Numbered from the stretch's first letter, positions 43,045-53,681 are shown. The stretch is 64,000 nucleotides of DNA from Mycobacteroides saopaulense (GCF_001456355.1 NZ_CP010271.1:682001-746000), one strand, 5' to 3'. A program made the numbers and translations. The notes: generated from the sequence alone by a model not told the origin.

Positions 43045-43833
43045 TCAGCCCCTTTCCGCGATGATGTTGAAGAACGGCATGTGGATTACGTCGTCGTCGA
43101 GCTGCTGAAGGCGCTCGAATGTCTTCTGTGCTTGTTCGGCCACACCCGGCTGCTCGTAGCGCTCGCGCATCTCGGCCGGCATCTGCTCCGGCTCGAAGCG
43201 GGCCTGCGCAGCCCCGACAAATGCCGCCCTGGAGCCGAGATACGTTGTCCTGCCGAAGTATCGAATGCTCCAATTGGCATCGGAAAGCACGCTCTTGATC
43301 TCCTCGGGATCCTGAACGCCGAACGGCATAGTGATGCCGTTGACGGCGCCATCGCCGAAGCAGGCGATGAACCAGTGCGCCCCCGGCCGGGTAGCCCGGT
43401 GCAAAGCCCGCGCGTATCGCTGATGGCCCTCATGGTCGAAACAGTGGTAGACGGCGCTGTCGAGCACGGTGTCGAACTTCCCGTCCCAGCCATCGAGCTC
43501 GGTGGCATCGGCCACTTGGAGCTCGACGGTCACCCCCGCGGCGGCAGCGCGTTGCTTCGCCTGCTCGATTGCCGAAGGGGAGAAATCCAACCCGGTCACC
43601 GAGAGACCCTGTTGGGCGAGATAGATGGAGTTCTCGCCGAGGCCGCAGCCGATGTCCAGAATGTCGCCGCGCAACGCGCCATAGGCGGCCAGCTCTTTGA
43701 CTCGTGGCTGCGCATCCTTGATATCCCACGGGACGCCCGCCGCAGGGCCGCCCTCGAACATGGGTTTGCCGTTGTAGACCGCTTCGAATGCTTCGTGGCC
43801 GGGTAGGTCCGGGGGAGTGGTCGGTGCCGTCAT
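43045..43833 (-). CDS. SAM-dependent methyltransferase (tandem paralogue)
   Basis: 262 residues from ATG 43833. Motif I ILDIGCGLGENSIYLAQQGL, LDFSPSAIEQAKQRA, LDSAVYHCFDHEGHQRYARA. It ends in a C-terminal extension (EPEQMPAEMRERYEQ) missing from its neighbour. Five bases separate the two genes, so they form one unit on the minus strand. The shared GxPWDxKDAxPR segment near the N-terminus suggests the same substrate class. The target is not known. Confidence 0.85.
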   Translation of the reverse strand: MTAPTTPPDLPGHEAFEAVYNGKPMFEGGPAAGVPWDIKDAQPRVKELAAYGALRGDILDIGCGLGENSIYLAQQGLSVTGLDFSPSAIEQAKQRAAAAGVTVELQVADATELDGWDGKFDTVLDSAVYHCFDHEGHQRYARALHRATRPGAHWFIACFGDGAVNGITMPFGVQDPEEIKSVLSDANWSIRYFGRTTYLGSRAAFVGAAQARFEPEQMPAEMRERYEQPGVAEQAQKTFERLQQLDDDVIHMPFFNIIAERG

Positions 43834-43913
43834 GGTGACCAACGTACGCTTCGAGGCCGGGACGTCAACCCCCTTGACAAGGAGCCTGGACTGGCCTCCG
43901 AAAGGACTACCCC

Positions 43914-43959
43914 ACAACGAGAATCGCCCCGACCGTCAGGGCCGGGCGATTCTCGTTGT
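43914..43959 (-). terminator. hairpin terminator after rpfA
   Basis: A perfect 16-bp stem (ACAACGAGAATCGCCC / GGGCGATTCTCGTTGT) with a 14-base loop, 7 bases beyond the rpfA stop. Strong and symmetric, so it could also stop transcription in the other direction. A T-run is not obvious on either side. Confidence 0.82.
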
Positions 43960-43966
43960 GCAAGTG

Positions 43967-45306
<1,340 letters not shown>

Positions 45307-45483
45307 GGGTATGGACTTCGGATGACGGTACGTGCCCGCGCGCGTCTCGTCATGTTGGACATTTCACGGTGTTTCGTCCATGGCGGGGCGGGTTTATTCC
45401 CGCCGACGGTGGGGTCTGCGCAGGTTATTGGGTAGCTCCACCGCCCCGTGTCCGCGTCGTGACCGTACCGTGACCTTCCGATG

Positions 45484-45499
45484 TGTGTTGTAGATCACG
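45484..45499. promoter_or_regulatory. CRP-like site upstream of rpfA
   Basis: TGTGTTGTAGATCACG matches the CRP/Rv3676 pattern TGTGA-N6-TCACA at 8 of 10 positions. It lies about 180 bases upstream of the riboswitch start, in the region where the rpfA promoter must be. CRP control of rpfA is established in M. tuberculosis; here it is inferred from the sequence. Confidence 0.5.
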
Positions 45500-45578
45500 A
45501 AATTGCCGGGCCCTCTCTACATGCAACTCTCAGAGCCGCCTTAGAGCTTCCTTAAGAAACGGGCGTGCCAGCGCACAT

Positions 45579-45833
45579 CTATCCGCCAGCGAATGGAGGC
45601 AGAACGTCCACGACAGCGCCGGATTCGGGCCGTTGGGAGCGGTCCCGGACGGCCACGCCGTCATGGAGAAAGGAACAACGCGCCAATACGCGTTCGAGTT
45701 CCGGCCCCCTGGAGGCCAACAGACGGATCAGATCGTCGAATGACGCCCCAGCGGGCAGATCGACGGTTTCTTCCTGAAGCCCGGCGGCGGCCGCTGCGGC
45801 CGCGAAATACCGGACCGTGATGCTCGCAAGCAT
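45579..45833 (-). CDS. moaD: molybdopterin synthase sulphur-carrier subunit MoaD
   Basis: 84 residues, ubiquitin-like fold size, ending in the required Gly-Gly (VLPPFAGG). VRYFAAAAAAAGLQEETVDLP and DDLIRLLASRGPELERVLAR fit MoaD. The C-terminal glycine becomes a thiocarboxylate that donates sulphur in MoaE. It starts 7 nt after moaA on the minus strand. Upstream region of rpfA follows. Confidence 0.93.
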   Translation of the reverse strand: MLASITVRYFAAAAAAAGLQEETVDLPAGASFDDLIRLLASRGPELERVLARCSFLHDGVAVRDRSQRPESGAVVDVLPPFAGG

Positions 45834-45839
45834 GCAGAT

Positions 45840-46832
45840 CTAACCGCCGATCGCGCTCATCGGGCGGTCCGGCTGCAGGAAGGACGGGTCGTTGATGCCA
45901 TGCCCGGGCTTTTTTCCCCACATGGCTGCCTGCCACGCCGCGGCCACGGCCGCGTCGTCGGCACCCGAGCGGAGCAGCCCACGCAGATCTGTCTCGGTGG
46001 TGGCGAACAGGCAATTGCGCACCTGCCCGTCGGCCGTCAGCCGGGTGCGGTCGCAGTCCCCGCAGAACGGCCGGGATACCGACGCAATGATTCCGACTGT
46101 CGCGGGACCTCCGTTCACCAGCCAGCGTTGCGCTGGGGCGCTGCCACGGGGTGCCGGATCTGCGCTCAGTGAGAATTCCCGGCTGAGTGCCGCGTGGACC
46201 TCGTCGGCGGTCACCATCTGGTCCCGGTTCCAGTTGTGCCCCGCGTCCAACGGCATCTGCTCGATGATCCGCAGTTCGTATCCGTGGTCGAGGCTGAACT
46301 GCAGGAGCGCGACCGCGTCCTCTTTGTACTGCTCGGGTGTCAAGACCGCGTTGATCTTTATGGGCGCCAGCCCGGCCGAGCCGGCCGCCTCCAGTCCTCT
46401 GAGGACATCTGGCAACCGGTCGCGCCGGGTGATGGCGGTGAAACGATCGGTGTCCAACGTATCCAGTGACACGTTGATGCGGTCCAGGCCCGCCTCTCGC
46501 AGCGCGGCCGCCTTGCGGTCCAGACCGATGCCATTGGTGGTGATGGCGATGTCCGGTCGCGGTGACAGGGTCGCGACCGCGGCGACAAGCTTCTCCAAGT
46601 CCTTGAATATCAACGGTTCTCCGCCGGTGAACCGGACGCTGCGGACTCCCAGGTCGGTTACCGCGATACCGATGAGCCGGATGTATTCGTCGGTGGTGAG
46701 CAGCGCGTCACTGCGTAACCAGTCCAGCCCCTCCGCAGGCATGCAGTACGTGCAGCGCAGATTGCAGCGGTCCGTCAACGACACCCGTAAGTCGGTCGCG
46801 ATGCGGCCGAAGGAATCGATCAACGGGGTCAT
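45840..46832 (-). CDS. moaA: GTP 3',8-cyclase MoaA (radical SAM)
   Basis: 330 residues from ATG 46832. Radical SAM cluster CNLRCTYCMP, the GGEPL motif (RFTGGEPLIF), and the C-terminal second cluster (CGDCDRTRL...RNCLF with Cys-x2-Cys-x13-Cys). It ends in the required Gly-Gly (AIGG). It rearranges GTP in the first step of molybdopterin synthesis. Divergent from cspB with a 92-base gap. Confidence 0.95.
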   Translation of the reverse strand: MTPLIDSFGRIATDLRVSLTDRCNLRCTYCMPAEGLDWLRSDALLTTDEYIRLIGIAVTDLGVRSVRFTGGEPLIFKDLEKLVAAVATLSPRPDIAITTNGIGLDRKAAALREAGLDRINVSLDTLDTDRFTAITRRDRLPDVLRGLEAAGSAGLAPIKINAVLTPEQYKEDAVALLQFSLDHGYELRIIEQMPLDAGHNWNRDQMVTADEVHAALSREFSLSADPAPRGSAPAQRWLVNGGPATVGIIASVSRPFCGDCDRTRLTADGQVRNCLFATTETDLRGLLRSGADDAAVAAAWQAAMWGKKPGHGINDPSFLQPDRPMSAIGG

Positions 46833-46924
46833 AAGTCCAGCGTAGCGACCACTTGCGTCGGCCGAGTAGGATGGCCAGTCACCGCGTCCTATTTGGGGCG
46901 CGTTAATCATGTGAGGTGAGTGCA

Positions 46925-47338
46925 GTGCCAACCGGCAAGGTCAAGTGGTACGACGCCGAGAAGGGCTTCGGCTTCCTGTCGCAGGAGGACGGCGAGGACG
47001 TGTACGTCCGGTCCTCGGCGCTGCCTGCTGGCGTTGAGGGACTCAAGGCCGGTCAAAAGGTCGAATTCGGCATGGCCGCCGGCCGTCGCGGGCCGCAGGC
47101 GCTGAGCCTCAAGCTGATCGATGCTCCGCCGTCGGTGCAGAAAACGCGCCGCGAGAGCAGTGGACCGGTGAACCACAAGCACACCACCGACGAACTGCAC
47201 GGCATGATCGAGGACATGATCACGCTGTTGGAGGGCACGGTGCAGACCGAGCTGCGCAAGGGGCGCTACCCCGATCGCAAGATCGCTCGCAAGGTGTCCG
47301 AGGTAGTGCGCGCTGTCGCCAGCGAGCTGGACGCCTGA
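46925..47338 (+). CDS. cspB: cold-shock domain protein CspB
   Basis: 137 residues from GTG 46925 (GAGGTGAG upstream); the frame has an in-frame GTG at 46916 but cold-shock proteins start [11 protein letters not shown]-binding motifs KGFGFL and DVYVRSSAL are intact. A C-terminal extension of about 70 residues, with [20 protein letters not shown], is specific to mycobacterial CspB. A nucleic-acid-binding chaperone in the cytoplasm. Corresponds to Rv0871. Confidence 0.93.
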   Translation: MPTGKVKWYDAEKGFGFLSQEDGEDVYVRSSALPAGVEGLKAGQKVEFGMAAGRRGPQALSLKLIDAPPSVQKTRRESSGPVNHKHTTDELHGMIEDMITLLEGTVQTELRKGRYPDRKIARKVSEVVRAVASELDA

Positions 47339-47366
47339 CCTGACACCCGTCCGCGCCGAGGATGTG

Positions 47367-48059
47367 ATGGCGGCGCTCCAGGCCGCGGGCGATCCCGACC
47401 GTGCCAAGAAATCCGCGCGGTTCTTCAAGACCGGCCCCGGTGAATATGGTGAGGGTGACGTCTTTATCGGGGTATCCGTTCCCGATCAGCGCAAGCTCGC
47501 GCGGCAATTCCGCGGTATCGGGCGCGACGAGGTGGTGCGGCTGCTCGCCGGCGAGGTGCACGAGCACCGATTGACCGCGCTCGTCCTGGCCGGCTGGGAA
47601 TTCGCGCATGCGGCGGGCGCCGAACGCCGCGCCTGGGTGGACATGTACCTCGAGCAGGTCCGTGCCGGGCGGGTGAACAACTGGGATCTGGTCGATTCGT
47701 CGGCCGAGCAGATCCTGGGTGAATGGCTTGTCGGCCAAGACTATTCACCACTGTTGGAGTTGGCCGCGCAGGAAGATCTCTGGCGTCGGCGAGTGGGCAT
47801 CATCGGCACGTTCGCCTTCACCAGGCGTGGCGACGCGCAGCCTCTTCTGGCGGTGGCTCCCTTGGTTATCGGCGACCGTCGCGACCTCATCCAGAAGGCC
47901 TATGGCTGGATGCTGCGCGAAGCCGGAAAGCGTTGTGGCGCAGAGATGCTTCTGGATTATCTGGACGGGCATGCCGCGGCCATGGGCCGGACCGCGCTGA
48001 GTTATGCCACCGAGCATCTGGACCCTGCGACGCGCGCGGAGTATCGCGCCCGGCGCTAG
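47367..48059 (+). CDS. AlkD-like DNA alkylation repair protein
   Basis: 230 residues from ATG 47367; GTG 47364 is an alternative. HEAT-like repeat family of AlkC/AlkD glycosylases: KSARFFKTGPGEYGEGDVFIGV, VPDQRKLARQF, NNWDLVDSSAEQILG, RRVGIIGTFAF and KAYGWMLREAGKR. These read as AlkD, which removes positively charged alkylated bases. It follows cspB by 28 nt and may be co-transcribed. Ends overlapping the convergent DUF2771 gene by 4 nt. Confidence 0.87.
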   Translation: MAALQAAGDPDRAKKSARFFKTGPGEYGEGDVFIGVSVPDQRKLARQFRGIGRDEVVRLLAGEVHEHRLTALVLAGWEFAHAAGAERRAWVDMYLEQVRAGRVNNWDLVDSSAEQILGEWLVGQDYSPLLELAAQEDLWRRRVGIIGTFAFTRRGDAQPLLAVAPLVIGDRRDLIQKAYGWMLREAGKRCGAEMLLDYLDGHAAAMGRTALSYATEHLDPATRAEYRARR

Positions 48060-48559
48060 TTCTGCCAGACGGTTGCGACCGACCAGATCGCGTGGGTGAC
48101 CTCGATAAGGTCACCGGTCTCGGTCTGAACCACGGTGGGCAGCTTGATCTCCAGACCTATCAGCCGTCGCCCATCGCCGTCGACGGTAGGGATGGTCACG
48201 GCAGTCCGGTGGTCGCGGTACACGCTCGACTCGGCCCGCTTGTGGTCGATGTCGCCGACCGGCGCGTAGATCCGGGATAGCATCCATGGTGCCGTCGCGA
48301 TTCGACCGTCGACCGAAAGCTGCACCGGTTCATGGGCATTGACAGCCAGCTCGACCGTATGGCCCGGCGGGTCGCACCGATCGGGCCTCGTCTTGTCGCA
48401 GTACCTGTAGGGCGCGGCGTGGATCGCGGTGCCATGGGTGAAGGCGCTGACCTCGGGCCGCTCCTCGGTGTGTCCGCGCACCTGCCAGGCGATGAATCCC
48501 ACCATGGCGGCAGCCGTCAACACCAGGACAACGGCCAGCGCCGTCAGCTTCACCTTCAC
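48056..48559 (-). CDS. DUF2771 membrane-anchored protein
   Basis: 167 residues from GTG 48559, overlapping the upstream MFS stop (GTGA). One N-terminal helix (ALAVVLVLTAAAMVGFIAW), then an exported domain with two cysteines (RYCDKTRPDRCDPPG) and a beta-rich C-terminus. Matches the mycobacterial DUF2771 position (Rv0875c), downstream of the transporter. Function unknown; it may act with that transporter. Confidence 0.83.
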   Translation of the reverse strand: MKVKLTALAVVLVLTAAAMVGFIAWQVRGHTEERPEVSAFTHGTAIHAAPYRYCDKTRPDRCDPPGHTVELAVNAHEPVQLSVDGRIATAPWMLSRIYAPVGDIDHKRAESSVYRDHRTAVTIPTVDGDGRRLIGLEIKLPTVVQTETGDLIEVTHAIWSVATVWQN

Positions 48560-50223
48560 GCGTGTACCTTGCCACCCTCTTGTTCGGCCATCACCGGGCG
48601 GTTACCGCCCAGGCCCGGAATCAGGGAAGCGCCACGGAAGCTGGCCAGTGTCTGCGCCAGGCCCAGGATGAGGACCGCCGATATCACCGTGAACCCCACC
48701 CACAGATCGGTATAGATCATCACGCCGATCGCGCCGCCGAGCACCCAGGACAGCTGCAGCAGCGCCTCGGACCGTCCGAAGGCCGATGCCCGGGATTCCT
48801 CGGGCAGATCATCCTGCAACGAGGCGTCCAGGGACGCCTTGGCGATCGCGCTGACCCCCGAGGTGACCAGGGTCGCGAACACCACCACCGCCAGCACACC
48901 GGTGATGGCCGCCGCCAGCGCCACCACTGTCACCGCGCTGGCGCAACGCACCACGAGCAGTGCGGGGCGGCCGAGCTTGAGCCGGGCGCTGGTGGCGTTG
49001 CCGGCGAAGTTTCCGATACCTGCCGCAGCTCCGACCATGCCCAGCATGGCGAGCTGCTGGAAGCCGTGTGCGTCGTGGGATTTGGCGACGAACGCGGGGT
49101 AGAGCGTGAGGAATCCGACCATCACCTTGATGGTGCTGTTGCCCCACAGCGAGGTGATGATGTTGCGGCCCAGTGGCTGACGGACCTTTTCCTGCTGTCT
49201 GTGGGAGCGCCGGAGCAGGATTGTCGGGTGCTCGCCATCGTCGCCGTGATAGCCGAAGGTGGTGGGCACCTCACCGGCGGTTACCTCCACCCACTTGGGG
49301 ATGCGCATGGACGCCCACGCACCGACCGCTGTGACCGCAATGACCACGAAAAGTGCTCCGGGCAACTGAAACAGCCGGGTGAATGCGAGCTCGAAGCCGG
49401 CGGCGATCGCCCCACCCACGATGGTTCCACCGACCAGGCCAAAGGTGGTGAGCCGCGAGTTGACGCGGACCAGGTCGATGGTCGGGGGTAGCACGCGCGG
49501 TGTCACCGCGCCGCGGAGCACGCCAAAGGACTTGGACAACACCAGCATCGACAACGCACAGGGGTACAGCACCCAGGGAGGAAAGCTGCCGCTGGCGCCG
49601 TCGTAGTTGGCGATCATGATCACCGCGAGTGCGGTCCGCAGACCGAAGGAGGCAGCCAGTGCGGCCCGCCGTCCATGTTGCAGACGATCCAGCGCGGGCC
49701 CGATCAGCGGGGCGATCACGGCGAACGGTGCGATCGTGATGAGCAGGTACAGCGCCACTTTGCTCTTGGACTCCGCGGTAGCCGCGGCGAAGAAGAGGGT
49801 GTTGGCCAGGGCCACCGCCATCGCGGCATCCACCGCGAAATTGGCCATGACCGGATAAGTGAGCGCGGTCAGGCCCGACTTGTCGGCGCCGTCGGCGGTC
49901 GCGGCCTTGTGGAACAGCCCGTACATCCGGGAACCCATTTCGCGGCTGCGCATCGCGGCGACCCGGGTGACGGTCAGCTTCTGGGGGTTTTCCTGTTCGG
50001 GTGGCGGCTGGCGCCGTGGCCGCTCGCGACGCTCATCGCCGAGTGGCGGCAGGTACCGGTTCGACGAGCCGCCCGCGCGGTGAGGATCGCGCGGGGAGCC
50101 GGCCGTCGGATAGTTGGCCATACCCGGATGGGAGTTGGCGTCGCGCGCATCCCGGTTGCGGCGACGAGAGGCGGACTCACTACTGCCTTGGCGGTTCCCG
50201 AACCGCGCGTAGTCGTCCCGCAC
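48556..50223 (-). CDS. MFS transporter (Rv0876c-like)
   Basis: 555 residues if it starts at GTG 50223; the open frame extends to 50298 but would overlap the divergent gene. A charged N-terminal cytoplasmic segment of about 110 residues precedes about twelve transmembrane helices (ALTYPVMANFAVDAAMAVALA onward). The family is a major facilitator of unknown substrate, with the position of Rv0876c. The N-terminal extension is rich in Arg, Asp and Pro. Coupled to the DUF2771 gene by overlap. Confidence 0.83.
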   Translation of the reverse strand: MRDDYARFGNRQGSSESASRRRNRDARDANSHPGMANYPTAGSPRDPHRAGGSSNRYLPPLGDERRERPRRQPPPEQENPQKLTVTRVAAMRSREMGSRMYGLFHKAATADGADKSGLTALTYPVMANFAVDAAMAVALANTLFFAAATAESKSKVALYLLITIAPFAVIAPLIGPALDRLQHGRRAALAASFGLRTALAVIMIANYDGASGSFPPWVLYPCALSMLVLSKSFGVLRGAVTPRVLPPTIDLVRVNSRLTTFGLVGGTIVGGAIAAGFELAFTRLFQLPGALFVVIAVTAVGAWASMRIPKWVEVTAGEVPTTFGYHGDDGEHPTILLRRSHRQQEKVRQPLGRNIITSLWGNSTIKVMVGFLTLYPAFVAKSHDAHGFQQLAMLGMVGAAAGIGNFAGNATSARLKLGRPALLVVRCASAVTVVALAAAITGVLAVVVFATLVTSGVSAIAKASLDASLQDDLPEESRASAFGRSEALLQLSWVLGGAIGVMIYTDLWVGFTVISAVLILGLAQTLASFRGASLIPGLGGNRPVMAEQEGGKVHA

Positions 50224-50260
50224 GCATCGATTGTCCCTCACGGTGAGAAGATGGTCAGCG

Positions 50261-50998
50261 ATGGACATCACTATCTCCGGCCGCGACGCCCTGTACACCT
50301 GTATTGATCAGGCACGTACGGCCATTGTCGAGTTCAGTGGGGAGACCGTGGGCAAGTACCTCGGGGCCTCCTCCGAGGACACAGATCTGCATGCGCTGAC
50401 CCACCGCTTCGAGGCCGATCTGCCCGGGTACCGCGGGTGGCACTGGGAAGTGGTGATGGCCGCGGCACCGGGTGCCACCGTCGCGACCGTCAGTGAAGTG
50501 GTGCTGGTTCCGGGTACCGAGGCCCTGCGGGCGCCGAGCTGGATTCCCTGGGAAGAGCGCATCCGGCCGGGCGATCTGGGCCCGGGCGACCTGCTCGCGC
50601 CGCCGCCGAATGATCCCCGGCTGGTGCCCGGATACACAGACAGCGGAGATCAGCAGGTCACCGAGACCGCGGGTGAGATCGGGTTGGGGCGCAAGCAGGT
50701 GCTGAGCCTGACCGGGCGTGTCGATGCCGCGCAGCGCTGGTTCGACGGCGATTGGGGCCCCGATACGGAGATGGCGCGCGCCACCCGGCGGGTGTGCCGG
50801 TCGTGTGGCTTTTACCTGCCCCTGGCGGGGTCGCTGGGTGTCGCGTTCGGCGTGTGCGCCAATTCGATGTCGGCCGACGGCCACGTTGTGCACATCGAGT
50901 ACGGCTGCGGCGCACACTCCGATACACCGCAGCCGGTCAACTCGGCGATGCCGCTGTACGAACCCTTCGACGACGGCGTGCTCGATCTAGCGGATTGA
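50261..50998 (+). CDS. DUF3027 protein (Rv0877-like)
   Basis: 245 residues from ATG 50261. N-terminal domain with GWHWEVVMAA, SEVVLVPGTEALRAPSWIPW and RIRPGDLGPGDLLAPPPNDP. The C-terminal quarter carries a likely zinc site (CRSCGFYLPLAGS, then GVCANSMSADG...YGCGAHSD). DUF3027 is widespread in actinobacteria and unassigned; several residues suggest metal or nucleic acid binding. Divergent from the MFS gene. Confidence 0.83.
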   Translation: MDITISGRDALYTCIDQARTAIVEFSGETVGKYLGASSEDTDLHALTHRFEADLPGYRGWHWEVVMAAAPGATVATVSEVVLVPGTEALRAPSWIPWEERIRPGDLGPGDLLAPPPNDPRLVPGYTDSGDQQVTETAGEIGLGRKQVLSLTGRVDAAQRWFDGDWGPDTEMARATRRVCRSCGFYLPLAGSLGVAFGVCANSMSADGHVVHIEYGCGAHSDTPQPVNSAMPLYEPFDDGVLDLAD

Positions 50999-51059
50999 AC
51001 GTCGCCGGGCGCGCGCCCCACGCCGAATCGCGGGTGAGGCGCGCACGCGGAGCAGAGGC

Positions 51060-51521
51060 TTAAGCGCCTTCCGCGGCGGCCTTGATCTTCGACAGCGACG
51101 TCCGCATGCCTTCGAGCAGCACCTCGTCGAACACCTCGGTGCCGCCGAACATCAGGTTCTGCAGGTTGGTGGAGATGGGGGACCGCTTCTCGCCCAGCAC
51201 GCGGCGCTCGGTCACCCGGGTGCCACCGGATGCCGTGGGCTCGAGGTCGTAGCTCCACTCGCTCAGATTGTCCTTGACGTGCCAGGCCAGACGCTTGTTG
51301 GGCTCGACGGCGGTCAGTACGGCGCGTGTCGGCCACACCTTCCAGCCCTTGCGGTTGTAGTTGATGACGTCGGTGCCCGCCTGTACGGGGCCGCGGACGA
51401 ACATCTTGCGGGTCTGCGGGCTCCACCTCGGCATGTTGTCGAGGTCGGCGATCAGCCCCCACACCTTTTCCACGGGCGCGTTGATCTCCACGGCGGTTTC
51501 CAGCAGTGACGCGTTGGGCAT
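51060..51521 (-). CDS. SRPBCC family protein
   Basis: 153 residues from ATG 51521. START-like fold: LLETAVEINAPVEKVWGLIA, LDNMPRWSPQTRKMF, then AVLTAVEPNKRLAWHVKDN and a C-terminal helix. Mycobacterial SRPBCC proteins of this type bind hydrophobic ligands. It lies between Rv0877-like and Rv0879c-like genes; no partner function is evident. Confidence 0.8.
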   Translation of the reverse strand: MPNASLLETAVEINAPVEKVWGLIADLDNMPRWSPQTRKMFVRGPVQAGTDVINYNRKGWKVWPTRAVLTAVEPNKRLAWHVKDNLSEWSYDLEPTASGGTRVTERRVLGEKRSPISTNLQNLMFGGTEVFDEVLLEGMRTSLSKIKAAAEGA

Positions 51522-51565
51522 GAGATTGCTCCTCTTGTCGGGGTGTTATGCGATGGCTTTCGCCG

Positions 51566-51841
51566 CTACAGGCCGGTTTGCGCGCCGCGTGAACCGCGCC
51601 GCGCGGCACGTACTTGTAGCAGGACAATGGTGGTGCCCAGCGCACCGGTACCCAGCCCGGCAAGCGTTATGGGACGCCAGCTTTCGAATGCGGGAACGGT
51701 GAAGGCGAGGATGTTGGCCACCAGCCACAGCACGGTGCCTGCGACGACAACCGGCCACGGATTGAGCAGTGCGGCCGGAAGCGGGGGCGGTTGAGGCGCG
51801 GGGGTGTCCACTAGATGCGCAGCATACGCGGGGGACGACAC
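51566..51841 (-). CDS. DUF2530 membrane protein (Rv0879c-like)
   Basis: 91 residues with two transmembrane helices (VVVAGTVLWLVANILAF and ITLAGLGTGALGTTIVLL) and a basic C-terminus. The length equals Rv0879c. A start further in, at the GTG giving VDTPAPQPPP, is possible. Function unknown. Divergent from the MarR regulator. Confidence 0.8.
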   Translation of the reverse strand: MSSPAYAAHLVDTPAPQPPPLPAALLNPWPVVVAGTVLWLVANILAFTVPAFESWRPITLAGLGTGALGTTIVLLQVRAARRGSRGAQTGL

Positions 51842-51904
51842 CGGGCGGTGGTTTAGTCGGCTCAGTCTCTGTGAAAGCCCTGGACGTGCCGTAAGGTTTG
51901 GGCC

Positions 51905-52336
51905 GTGAGCGACCCCGATGCCCGGCTGGCCAGCGATCTATCGCTCGTCGTGATCCGCCTGGCCCGGCATCTGCGGTTCCGCCGGGCCGATTCACCGGTC
52001 TCCTTGACGCAGTTGTCGGCCCTGGCCACGTTGCTCAACGAGGGTGCCATGACTCCGGGTGCGTTGGCGGCCCGCGAGCGGGTGCAGCCCCCGTCGATGA
52101 CGCGGGTTATCGCCTCATTGGCCGAGCTCGGGTTGGTGGAGCGTTCGGCACATCCGACCGACGGCCGCCAGGTCGTCGTCTCGTTGTCGGAGGCCGGTGC
52201 GGACATCGTGCAGGCCGATCGCAGCGCGCGTGAGGAATGGCTGCGTGAGCACCTGACCGATTTCACCCCGGAGCAACGAGCGGTGCTACGGCAGGCGACC
52301 GACCTGCTGTCGGCGCTGGTCAATGAAAACGGTTAG
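51905..52336 (+). CDS. MarR family transcriptional regulator (Rv0880-like)
   Basis: 143 residues from GTG 51905, the same length as Rv0880. Winged-helix features: [40 protein letters not shown] and [18 protein letters not shown]. It is followed after 34 nt by an MFS exporter on the same strand, a common MarR-efflux pairing. The regulator probably controls that exporter in response to a lipophilic compound. Confidence 0.88.
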   Translation: MSDPDARLASDLSLVVIRLARHLRFRRADSPVSLTQLSALATLLNEGAMTPGALAARERVQPPSMTRVIASLAELGLVERSAHPTDGRQVVVSLSEAGADIVQADRSAREEWLREHLTDFTPEQRAVLRQATDLLSALVNENG

Positions 52337-52370
52337 CTGACAATCTCGTCAGTCTCTAAAATGATGACCC

Positions 52371-53681
52371 GTGGCTGACCGCGGCGGGATATTCGTATCG
52401 CTGCGCACACGCAACTACCGGCTATGGATCAGCGGACAGATGGTGTCGCTCATCGGCACCTGGATGCAGCGGGTCGCGCAGGACTGGCTGGTGCTGGATC
52501 TGTCGCACGGCAACGCCTTTCTGCTCGGCGTGGTGATGGCGCTGCAATTCGGTCCCACACTGCTGCTGTCGGTATGGGGCGGGATGCTGGCCGATCGCTA
52601 CGACAAGCGGCGGATGCTCATGCTCACCCAGGCTCTGATGGCGCTGTTTGCGTTGACCGTGGGTCTGCTTCAGGTGACCGGATTGATCCGGATCTGGCAC
52701 GTGATGGCGGTGGCCTTCGCGATGGGGTGCGCCGCCGCGATCGAGGCCCCAACCCGCCAGTCCTTCACGATAGAGATGGTGGGCCCGGAGCACCTGCCCA
52801 ATGCGGTGGGGCTCAATTCGATGGTGTTCAACCTGGCCGGCATCATCGGCCCGGCCATCTCAGGCGTGTTGATCGGGCTGGTCGGCACCGGCTGGGTCTT
52901 CCTGCTGAACTTCCTCAGCTTCATCGGTGTGGGAATCGCGTTGTGGCGCATGCAGCCGGACGAGCTGCACCCGAGCGACCCCGTCCCTCCGGCGAAGGGG
53001 CAACTGCGCCAGGGCTTCTTGTACGTATGGCATCGGCGCGACCTGTTCATGATCATGCTGACGGTTTTCCTGGTCTCGACCTTCGGGCTGAATTTCTCAC
53101 TGACACTGGCGGTGCTGGCACGGGAGACCTTCGGGCGTGGTGCGGCCTCCTACGGACTGCTGTCCACGGCTCTGGCGATCGGCACGCTGCTCGGCGCCAC
53201 GCTGGCGGCCCGTCGCACCAAGAAGGTGCGCATGACGTTGTTCTACGGTGCAGCAATGGCTTTCGGGGTGTCGGAAGCTGTTGTCAGTGCGATGCCCACC
53301 TATCTCTCGGTGGCCATTGCCCTTGTCCCGACAGGTCTGCTGGCGCTGACGTTCACCACGTCGGCGATGAATATCATTCAGCTGTCCGTGGATTCGCAGC
53401 TGCGGGGAAGGGTGATGGGCATCTACATGGTGGCGTTCCTGGGTGGCACTCCGTTGGGCAGTCCGCTGGTGGGTTGGCTTGCCGACCTGCACGGCGGTCG
53501 GATGCCGCTGTTGGTTGGCGGGCTGGTCTCGGTGGCGGCCGGGATGGCGTGTGCGACGTATCTGCACCGGCATCCGTGTCCTGTTGTCGCCGGGGAGGTT
53601 CCCGAGGCCGACGATATGGTGCCGCCTGCCCCGGCTGCCACCCCGGTGTGCGAGCCGACGCCGTTGGCGAGGCGGGCGTAG
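52371..53681 (+). CDS. MFS transporter (drug/siderophore efflux type)
   Basis: 436 residues from GTG 52371. Twelve hydrophobic segments with MFS motifs, for example LRTRNYRLWISGQMVSLIGT and LADRYDKRRMLML (the loop 2-3 signature). It resembles the MFS_3/enterobactin-exporter family. Immediately downstream of the MarR gene, and directly abutting the SpoU methyltransferase gene. Substrate unknown. Confidence 0.88.
   Translation: MADRGGIFVSLRTRNYRLWISGQMVSLIGTWMQRVAQDWLVLDLSHGNAFLLGVVMALQFGPTLLLSVWGGMLADRYDKRRMLMLTQALMALFALTVGLLQVTGLIRIWHVMAVAFAMGCAAAIEAPTRQSFTIEMVGPEHLPNAVGLNSMVFNLAGIIGPAISGVLIGLVGTGWVFLLNFLSFIGVGIALWRMQPDELHPSDPVPPAKGQLRQGFLYVWHRRDLFMIMLTVFLVSTFGLNFSLTLAVLARETFGRGAASYGLLSTALAIGTLLGATLAARRTKKVRMTLFYGAAMAFGVSEAVVSAMPTYLSVAIALVPTGLLALTFTTSAMNIIQLSVDSQLRGRVMGIYMVAFLGGTPLGSPLVGWLADLHGGRMPLLVGGLVSVAAGMACATYLHRHPCPVVAGEVPEADDMVPPAPAATPVCEPTPLARRA

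Noticed and set aside
50223..50298. Longer MFS start at 50298
   Set aside because: Would overlap the divergent DUF3027 gene; GTG 50223 gives the expected length.
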